A stretch of 10,139 nt of DNA from Candidatus Sulfotelmatobacter sp. (GTDB taxonomy: Bacteria; Acidobacteriota; Terriglobia; Terriglobales; Acidobacteriaceae): contig JASICF010000364.1 in NCBI GenBank assembly GCA_030044775.1, positions 1-10,139 of the forward strand, in the 5' to 3' direction. The first letter of the stretch is position 1. Every line of letters begins with the position of its first letter. A model generated the notes under the pieces. The model did no database searches. It was not told the origin of the DNA and worked only from the letters and a program-made list of their open reading frames with translations. Positions 1 through 5,944 of the stretch are shown piece by piece. The translations under genes and the position numbers were made by a program.

Positions 1-2
1 AA

Positions 3-1559
3 AATCGCAGCGGAGCGAATCTGAACGAAACGCTTCTGACTCCGGCCAACGTCACCTCTGCGAGTTTTGGCAAGCTCTTTTCCCAACTTGTGGATGGTTA
101 CGTGTACGGTCAGCCGCTGCTGATCTCGAACCTCACCATCGCCGGCGCTACTCACAACGTTCTCTTCGCAGCCACGGAAAACGACAGTGTCTACGCCTTC
201 GACTCCGACAGCAACACCGGGAGCAATGCGAATCCGTTGTGGCAGGTATCCCTGCTGCAATCCGGCGAGACGCCCCTGACCGATGGCCCCATTCAACCCG
301 TCGAGGGCGTAACCTCCACTCCCGCGATCGACACTACGACCAACACGATGTATGTGGTTTCCACGGAAACTTCATCCGCCGCCGGAGGCACGTTCCGGCT
401 GAATGCGCTGGATATCACCACCGGAGCGCAAAAGCCCGGCAGCCCGATTCAGATCACCGCTTCTGTCAGCGGATCGAACGACACGACACTCGGTACCGAC
501 TGCCTGCAGCGAGCCGCGCTGCTGGTTCTCCCTGGGCCAACCGCCTCGGTGTTCATTGGCTTCGGCAGCTGCCACAGCGGATGGTTGCTGGCTTACACGT
601 ACGATGGGTCTACCCTTACCCAGACCGGTGTATTCAACATGAGCCCAAACCTGTTGGGCGAGGGCACATACGCCAGCGCCGGCGGAGTCTGGATGGGCGG
701 CGGCGGACCAGTTTCAGACGGCAACTATGTTTATGTCACGACCGGAAACGGGCCTTGGGATGGGCAGACCGCGTTCGGCGATTCAGTCATGAAATTCACG
801 CAGACGCTTCAACTGGAAGATTACTTCACGCCATACGTCTATGCGTACATGGATTGCGCTGATGCCGATCTTGCCTCCGGCGGCCTGATGCTGATTCCCA
901 ATACCACAGAACTCGTGGCGGGCGGGAAAACCGGAAAGATCTATGTGGTAAATACCGGCGATCTGGGGCAGATGCAGAACAACGACACCGGGGCGACGCA
1001 GACCTTGTGGTTTGAAAGCGATTTGCTTCCGCCTTACGAGGCAACTTGCACCGGCACCACCGAATCCGGGTCGGCTGACATTAACTCCTACGAAATCTTC
1101 GGCACGGCCGCGTACTTTAATGGATCTGTGTACTTGGGCATCACGCCGACTGCGACGGATGCTGCAAACGGTACCGTGAGGGAGTTCCCATACTCAGGAA
1201 CTCTTTCGTACGGCGGCTACACGCAGCCCAACATTCTTGAGGGCAGCTACGGCACCACGGCATTCATCTCCGCGAATGGAGCATCAAACGGAATTCTATG
1301 GATGATCGACCATGGCGATCCGCTGCAGAACGGCGCAAGCGCCGCACCGACAAGTGCCACTCTTCGCGCCTACAACGCGAGCAATTTGGGCTCGCCGGCG
1401 TCGGAGCTTTACGGCAGCACTGGGAGCGATACGCCCGGGTACGGAATTAAGTTCACCGCTCCCATCGCGGCGAACGGGAAGGTCTACATTTCGACTGCGC
1501 ATGATCTGACGACCGTGACCAATCCACAGGGAGAACTGGATGTGTACGGATTGAAATAG
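3..1559 (+). CDS. Secreted PQQ-like beta-propeller protein, 5' end cut by the window edge
   Basis: The reading frame is open from the left edge (first full codon at 3) to a TAG at 1557-1559, giving 518 residues. The GTG at 90 lies inside the conserved block and is not the start, because the codons before it already read like this family (NLNETLLTPANV). Numbered from the first codon here, blade-like motifs recur: VLFAATENDSVYAFD at about 53-67, then TPAIDTTTNTMYVVST, NYVYVTTGNG, GKIYVVNTGD, and near the C-terminus GKVYIST followed by LDVYGLK. This is the pattern of the BamB/PQQ-repeat propeller superfamily. Residues are mostly small and polar (Gly, Thr, Ser, Asn), as in exported proteins; the signal peptide would lie to the left of the window. 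I see no quinoprotein dehydrogenase active-site motif, so an enzymatic role is not supported. A structural or cell-surface binding role is inference. Confidence 0.85.
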   Translation, partial: NRSGANLNETLLTPANVTSASFGKLFSQLVDGYVYGQPLLISNLTIAGATHNVLFAATENDSVYAFDSDSNTGSNANPLWQVSLLQSGETPLTDGPIQPVEGVTSTPAIDTTTNTMYVVSTETSSAAGGTFRLNALDITTGAQKPGSPIQITASVSGSNDTTLGTDCLQRAALLVLPGPTASVFIGFGSCHSGWLLAYTYDGSTLTQTGVFNMSPNLLGEGTYASAGGVWMGGGGPVSDGNYVYVTTGNGPWDGQTAFGDSVMKFTQTLQLEDYFTPYVYAYMDCADADLASGGLMLIPNTTELVAGGKTGKIYVVNTGDLGQMQNNDTGATQTLWFESDLLPPYEATCTGTTESGSADINSYEIFGTAAYFNGSVYLGITPTATDAANGTVREFPYSGTLSYGGYTQPNILEGSYGTTAFISANGASNGILWMIDHGDPLQNGASAAPTSATLRAYNASNLGSPASELYGSTGSDTPGYGIKFTAPIAANGKVYISTAHDLTTVTNPQGELDVYGLK

Positions 1560-1582
1560 ATGTGCAGGTAAGGGTACTAATT

Positions 1583-1613
1583 GCGGCTATGGCTGCGAGG
1601 GTACGGTAGCCGC
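1583..1613. repeat. Short inverted repeat in the gap after the propeller gene
   Basis: GCGGCTA at 1583-1589 is exactly complementary to TAGCCGC at 1607-1613, with a 17-base loop. It lies 23 bases after the propeller gene's stop codon and upstream of the AsmA-like gene. No run of T follows either arm, so it is not a canonical intrinsic terminator. It could be a weak transcript-end hairpin or chance. Nothing else stands out in the 169-base gap. Confidence 0.25.
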
Positions 1614-1728
1614 GGCCTAAAGCCCGCAAAAGAAAATGCTGCGGTAAGAAGATTCGGCATCCAATACGTTGCCGGCATGGTCTCGCCTCGGCGCTGCCGA
1701 TTTCGGCGACAAATTCTTGCCCCAATGG

Positions 1729-3351
1729 ATGCCAAGCGTTAACAAATCTCGCCGTCTGTGGATGTGGATCGCGATCGTTGCGGTGGTTTTCCTCACGGCT
1801 GCGTTCATCGCTGTGAAGATGGTCGTCGCCCGCGCCGAGCCCATTCTTCGCGCACGCGTAATGCAAACTCTGTCGGCTCGCTTCCACGGCAAAGTTCAAC
1901 TTGGCGATTTCGCCGTTTCCATCGCCAACGGAATTCAAGTGACGGGCGACGGACTTAGAATCTTCGGTGCGACCGATGCTAATCCTTACGAGCCGGGAAT
2001 CCAGCCGCTCGTTGCTGTCCAGCAATTTCGTTTTCGCACTTCAGTCGGCAGCCTCTTTCATTGGCCCATGCACATCGATACCGTTCATGTGAACGGTCTT
2101 GAGCTGAACATTCCGCCTAAAGGCAACCGGCATGAGATCAGCGCCATTGGGGCGAACAGCAGCCGCGTCACGATCTTTTTCGATCACGTCGACTGCGAAG
2201 ATGCTACGCTGCTCATCAATACTCCAAATCCCGCGAAGCCTCCTCTCGAGTTTGCCATCAAGCATCTGCAGTTGAACAATGTTGGTCCGGGCCAACCTTT
2301 TCAGTTCGACGCTACGCTGGTGAATCCGAAACCTGTCGGCGACATTCACTCCGTCGGCATCTTCGGACCTTGGCAGGGAGATGACCCGCGCGATACGCCG
2401 GTGCAGGGGCATTACGCTTTCACTCACGCCGATCTGGGCACGATCAAGGGAATCGCGGGAACGCTCTCTTCGACCGGCGAATACTCTGGCACGCTCGATG
2501 ATATCCAGGTCGATGGCAGCACTGATACCCCTGATTTCCAGATTGCCAGCAGTGGCCATCCGGTCGCCCTGCATACGCAATTTCACGCCATTGTCGACGG
2601 CACCAGCGGCGACACCTATTTGCGGCCGGTCAATGCAACGTTTCTCGATACTTCGCTGAGTGCGAGTGGCTCCGTGACTCGCGTAAAGAATCCGCACGGT
2701 CATGATATCGAACTCGACGTGGTCTTGCACCGCGCCCGCATTCAGGATTTGCTGCGGCTCGGCGTGCATACCGAACCCCCGATCATGACCGGTCCCGTTG
2801 CAATGACCACGCGCCTGAGCCTGAGTCCCGGAGATGCCTCCGTAGCTGACCGGCTCCGGCTAAGAGGAACGTTTCACGTGCTCGACGCTCACTTCACCAA
2901 TCAGAAGGTCCAGTCGAAGATCGACACGTTCAGCCTGGTCAGCCAGGGTAGGCCCCGTGAAGCCCGCGATCACTCGCAGCAGCAAACTGTTCCCACCGAC
3001 CTGAAGGGCATATTCAGCTTGCGCGATGGCCTTCTGACTTTCTCTCTCCTTCACTTCCTGATTCCCGGCACTCACGTTGATATGGCTGGTGTTTATAGTC
3101 TTGACGGTCAGACGTTCGATTTTCACGGAAAAGCAAAACTGGAAGCTTCGCTCTCGCAGATGACCACCGGCTGGAAATCCCTCCTCCTGAAACCCTTGGA
3201 TCACTTTTTCCGCAAAAACGGAGCGGGCACGGAAATCCCGATCAGAATCTCAGGTACCGAATCGGAGCCGCACTTCGGTCTGGATTTTCATCGTAAAGAT
3301 GACAAGCAAGGAACTCCCGGAAAACAGGAGATGGCATCGCAGAATCGTTAG
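1729..3351 (+). CDS. AsmA-like membrane-anchored protein
   Basis: A 540-residue protein. The N-terminus is a short basic cytoplasmic stretch (MPSVNKSRRLW), then one hydrophobic segment at about residues 10-33, then a long, mostly beta-predicted extracytoplasmic region. ATG 1729 is chosen because it places the basic residues and membrane segment at the start; an in-frame TTG at 1669 would add 20 residues with no membrane logic. Neither start has a clear Shine-Dalgarno. Near residues 423-518 the pattern of a DLKGIFSLRDG block, an LIPGT block, FDFHGKAKLEASLSQ and IPIRISGTESEPHFGLDF matches the C-terminal AsmA-like domain. The AsmA/TamB/YhdP superfamily has members linked to outer-membrane lipid transport or assembly in the periplasm; that role here is inferred from family only. 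Its neighbours give no further clue. Confidence 0.75.
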   Translation: MPSVNKSRRLWMWIAIVAVVFLTAAFIAVKMVVARAEPILRARVMQTLSARFHGKVQLGDFAVSIANGIQVTGDGLRIFGATDANPYEPGIQPLVAVQQFRFRTSVGSLFHWPMHIDTVHVNGLELNIPPKGNRHEISAIGANSSRVTIFFDHVDCEDATLLINTPNPAKPPLEFAIKHLQLNNVGPGQPFQFDATLVNPKPVGDIHSVGIFGPWQGDDPRDTPVQGHYAFTHADLGTIKGIAGTLSSTGEYSGTLDDIQVDGSTDTPDFQIASSGHPVALHTQFHAIVDGTSGDTYLRPVNATFLDTSLSASGSVTRVKNPHGHDIELDVVLHRARIQDLLRLGVHTEPPIMTGPVAMTTRLSLSPGDASVADRLRLRGTFHVLDAHFTNQKVQSKIDTFSLVSQGRPREARDHSQQQTVPTDLKGIFSLRDGLLTFSLLHFLIPGTHVDMAGVYSLDGQTFDFHGKAKLEASLSQMTTGWKSLLLKPLDHFFRKNGAGTEIPIRISGTESEPHFGLDFHRKDDKQGTPGKQEMASQNR

Positions 3352-3389
3352 AACGCCGCTCTGGACGCGGAGTGCAGCTTAAAACAATG

Positions 3390-3417
3390 TTGGAGGCATC
3401 GATCGCAAGGATATGAT
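3390..3417 (+). promoter_or_regulatory. Possible sigma-70-like promoter for the 95-residue protein gene
   Basis: TTGGAG at 3390-3395 (three of six matches to the -35 consensus) and TATGAT at 3412-3417 (five of six to the -10) are 16 bases apart. They lie in the 114-base gap after the AsmA-like gene, about 48 bases ahead of the next start codon. The -10 is good and the -35 is poor, so this is only a candidate. Confidence 0.3.
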
Positions 3418-3465
3418 TCCTCAAGAACGCTTAGCGCAGCTCGCAAACTATCTTAGGAGGCAACC

Positions 3466-3753
3466 ATGAGTGAAAACGCCAGCACCACTCTGCCCGCTGT
3501 CGTTGAAAAAGTAATTCGGCCACTACAGCCGGGAGAACCGGAGAAGGCGCAGATCAGTGTTGAAGGCGCTGATCATCTCTACCGCGAGCTTCGCATTGAG
3601 AATGCGCTTGTCGACGAAAACGGCGAGCGTGTAAAACTAAAGCCGGGCGACGAAGTCGACGTTACTATCGAGGCCCCTGCCGACCCGTCCACTCCTCGGA
3701 AGGAATCGGCCACAGACAATGACCGCCACAAAGACAAGAAAGACGACGACTAG
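3466..3753 (+). CDS. Small acidic protein of unknown function (95 residues)
   Basis: The ATG at 3466 has an excellent Shine-Dalgarno, AGGAGG at 3455-3460, five bases upstream, which fixes the start and argues that this short gene is real. The first ~70 residues look like a small beta-rich fold, with ISVEGADHLYRELRIENAL and a hairpin-like ENGERVKLKPGDEVDVTIEA. The last ~20 residues are a highly charged, probably disordered tail rich in Lys and Asp. There is no signal peptide, membrane segment or cysteine, so it is probably cytoplasmic. I recall similar uncharacterised proteins in Acidobacteria but cannot name a family or function. It converges with the trehalose operon, with 49 bases between the stop codons and no clear terminator hairpin in that gap. 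Confidence 0.8.
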   Translation: MSENASTTLPAVVEKVIRPLQPGEPEKAQISVEGADHLYRELRIENALVDENGERVKLKPGDEVDVTIEAPADPSTPRKESATDNDRHKDKKDDD

Positions 3754-3802
3754 AAGCGGCGGCACGCTGGGTCGCGCAGCCGGCCGTCATCGGTCGCCTG
3801 AA

Positions 3803-5161
3803 CTATTTTCTGCCGTTAAGAATTCGCAACAGCAGCAGCCAGCGCCGCACGTTCGTCGTCATCAAAAAGTTTTCTTTCACGTGCGCCCGCCCGTTTTCGC
3901 CCAATTGTTTGGCGAACTCGGGATGAGTCAACAGGTAGCGCATCTGATACGCGCATCCTTCCACCGAATGCACTAGCACTCCGGTCAGCTTGTGAATAAT
4001 CTGATTGGGAATTCCGCCGACTGCGCCCCCAATCGTCGGCTTGCCTTTCCAAAGCGCCTCGGTTACCGTCAGCCCGAAACCCTCCTTCACCGATTTCTGC
4101 ACGATGATGGTAGAGGCACGCTGCAACGCGTTAATCTGCAGAGCGCACCAGGGCGGCAGGTCGAGAATAATAACATCGGGATCGTCTCCCGCCGCTTCGC
4201 GCACTTCTCGCAGAACTGCCGCTCCTTCGGGATCGTCGGTCGCGCCTCCGCCCGCCATCACCAACTGAGAATCCACATACTTCCGGGCTTCCTTGAATGC
4301 CTGAATCACTCCTACCGGATCTTTCGCCCGGTCGAAACGCGACACCTGGGTCACGATTGGCCGCGAGCGGTCGATGCCCAATTCATCGCACACCTGCTGC
4401 ACAAACGCGTCATCGAGTTCTTTGTTTTTTTCGGATAACGGGTCGATGCACGGGTAGAAGAGGTATTGCGGGATCGGCAACTGCCGAGCAAAAGATTGCG
4501 AAGAAAAAATGGCAGCGTCATATTTTTCAATGAATGGGCGAAGAAATCCCCAGACCTCGGGATTCGGGTTCGAAAGATCGATGTGGCATCGCCAGACCCA
4601 GTGCTGCGGCGAGTTCGTGCGCGCCTGAATTAGGGGCGCAGGCTGCGGATCGTGAATCACGATGAACTCTTCGTTGAACTGCAGGCGCTGCCGGTTCTGC
4701 TCGTTGTTCATCAGGAAAATGTCCCGAGCTTGCTGCGTGAGCCGGTAATCGCTGCCCTGAAGGGCATTGTGAAAACCCTTCGTGACTTCAAAAAAATCGT
4801 TTCCGCCGGTGATCACATCCCAGTGCGTCACGACCTCAACTTCGTTCAGCAGCGGAACCAGTTGATTCAGCATCTCGGCCACGCCGCCGCCCACTGCGGT
4901 GGAATTCACCATCTTTAGGGTCTTGCCTTTCAGTTCCCGCGCCAGAAACCGCAGTTCGTCGATTTCCGCTTCACCGACGATCTTTTTGTAATCGTCGAGA
5001 TGCGGCGGTGGGACCGGGGCCGGCGGGGTCTCCCAGGTGCGCGGCCTTTTCCGCCGCTCCACGCGTCCGGGTGTAGCGGGCGCAGCAGTGAAAGCTGTAC
5101 CAGCGCTGGGTGAAAAGTCTGGCGCCGTTTCAGTGCGGGTTTGCGATTCTACAGGTTCCAT
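3803..5161 (-). CDS. treT: Trehalose glycosyltransferring synthase TreT (GT4)
   Basis: A 452-residue GT4 glycosyltransferase closely resembling archaeal TreT, which reversibly makes trehalose from ADP- or UDP-glucose plus glucose (EC 2.4.1.245) in the cytoplasm. Visible blocks: VNSTAVGGGVAEML at 85-98 (glycine-rich N-terminal loop), FHNALQG at 130-136, HDPQPAPLI at 170-178, WRCHIDLSNPN at 190-200, CIDPLSEKN at 238-246, TQVSRFD at 271-277, and the GT4 EX7E motif EGFGLTVTE with E360 and E368, followed by WKGKPTIGGAVGGI. Archaeal TreT shares nearly all of these. Residues 1-53 are a Pro/Thr/Arg-rich extension before the conserved DDYKKIVGEAE block. The start at 5161 is 12 bases after the stop of the upstream gene, so the two are almost surely co-transcribed. 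No strong Shine-Dalgarno is visible; translational coupling is likely. This is the last gene of the operon. Confidence 0.9.
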   Translation of the reverse strand: MEPVESQTRTETAPDFSPSAGTAFTAAPATPGRVERRKRPRTWETPPAPVPPPHLDDYKKIVGEAEIDELRFLARELKGKTLKMVNSTAVGGGVAEMLNQLVPLLNEVEVVTHWDVITGGNDFFEVTKGFHNALQGSDYRLTQQARDIFLMNNEQNRQRLQFNEEFIVIHDPQPAPLIQARTNSPQHWVWRCHIDLSNPNPEVWGFLRPFIEKYDAAIFSSQSFARQLPIPQYLFYPCIDPLSEKNKELDDAFVQQVCDELGIDRSRPIVTQVSRFDRAKDPVGVIQAFKEARKYVDSQLVMAGGGATDDPEGAAVLREVREAAGDDPDVIILDLPPWCALQINALQRASTIIVQKSVKEGFGLTVTEALWKGKPTIGGAVGGIPNQIIHKLTGVLVHSVEGCAYQMRYLLTHPEFAKQLGENGRAHVKENFLMTTNVRRWLLLLRILNGRK

Positions 5162-5173
5162 AAAATTGATCTG

Positions 5174-5857
5174 TTACACCAACGCTCGTTCTACGATCCT
5201 GATGATTTGATTCTTCACGTCGTCCAAGGTGACTGTATAAATGTCGATTCGATTCAATTGCCGCGCCGCTTCAGGGAGACCGAGATCTTCGAGAAGCCAT
5301 TGCGAAAAGTCGTTGGACATCAGTTTTATCCGCAGCCGTGCCTCGATGAAGTGGTGTTGAATGCTGTGCACCGAGACGTGCCGCAACCCTTCGGCGAACT
5401 CCCGCAGAGTCCGCGCCACGTACTGCGTCGGAATCACTACAATATCGGAAGCGCAGAAATAAAAAGTCTCTCTCGCCTGCCGGCTTTGTACGGTCGGGTT
5501 GCGATTCACAAATTCCCCGACAATCTGAACAAACCTCTCTCGCAACTCGGCGACCGACGTGAATTCCCGTACGTCTACGCTCGCGAGCGCTTCCGCCAGG
5601 CTGGGCTCGTTGCAGGCCGACGAGGCCCACTCCGCAAAGTCATTGGAAAAGCCCTCGCGAATGAAGTGATGCTCCTGCAACGTCCGAAAAGTATGTTGAA
5701 AGATGGAGCCTTCGGGGCATTCCCGCAGTGCGCCCAGAAACTCAACCAGTGTCGTTGCCTTTTGCGGCGTTACGCGCAGCAGATGCGCCGAGGTATTGAA
5801 GTAGAACGCTTTCACCGCGGTATGCGGCCGAACAGGTGTCACTGCCGAGGTTGTCAT
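5174..5857 (-). CDS. DUF5752-type protein encoded with trehalose synthases
   Basis: A 227-residue protein with no signal peptide or membrane segment, so probably cytoplasmic. ATG 5857 is chosen over the in-frame GTG at 5881 because AAGGA lies eight bases ahead of it. The sequence appears mainly helical, with HTAVKAFYFNTSAHLLRVTP near the start, a central FYFCASDIVVIPTQYVA block, and a conserved-looking HHFIEARLRI and NDFSQWL stretch towards the end. I believe this is the DUF5752 family, often found beside TreT-like glycosyltransferases, but the name is from memory. No catalytic motif is recognisable. It sits between the OtsA fusion (87-base gap upstream) and treT (12-base gap downstream), which suggests an accessory or regulatory role in trehalose synthesis; that is inference. 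Confidence 0.8.
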   Translation of the reverse strand: MTTSAVTPVRPHTAVKAFYFNTSAHLLRVTPQKATTLVEFLGALRECPEGSIFQHTFRTLQEHHFIREGFSNDFAEWASSACNEPSLAEALASVDVREFTSVAELRERFVQIVGEFVNRNPTVQSRQARETFYFCASDIVVIPTQYVARTLREFAEGLRHVSVHSIQHHFIEARLRIKLMSNDFSQWLLEDLGLPEAARQLNRIDIYTVTLDDVKNQIIRIVERALV

Positions 5858-5944
5858 GCGTATGTTCCTTGAGATGACCACACCATGCGAAATGTTCGAC
5901 GCAAGAAAATTATGCTGATTAACCGTTCCGAGGATAGAGCGAAC

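Noticed and set aside
3..1559. Quinoprotein (PQQ) alcohol dehydrogenase
   Set aside because: Only the propeller-like repeats are present. I see no calcium/PQQ-binding or active-site motif, and the family pattern is that of non-enzymatic secreted proteins.
1669..1728. Upstream TTG start for the AsmA-like gene
   Set aside because: It would add 20 residues ahead of the basic N-terminus and membrane segment, with no Shine-Dalgarno. ATG 1729 gives a normal anchor topology.
2041..2769. Minus-strand frame of 242 codons opposite the AsmA-like gene
   Set aside because: It is a shadow of the AsmA-like coding frame, with no start signal and no recognisable domain.
5141..5872. Long plus-strand frame (243 codons) opposite the DUF5752-type gene
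   Set aside because: The minus-strand frame has a Shine-Dalgarno and protein-like composition and fits the operon. The plus-strand translation does not look like a folded protein.
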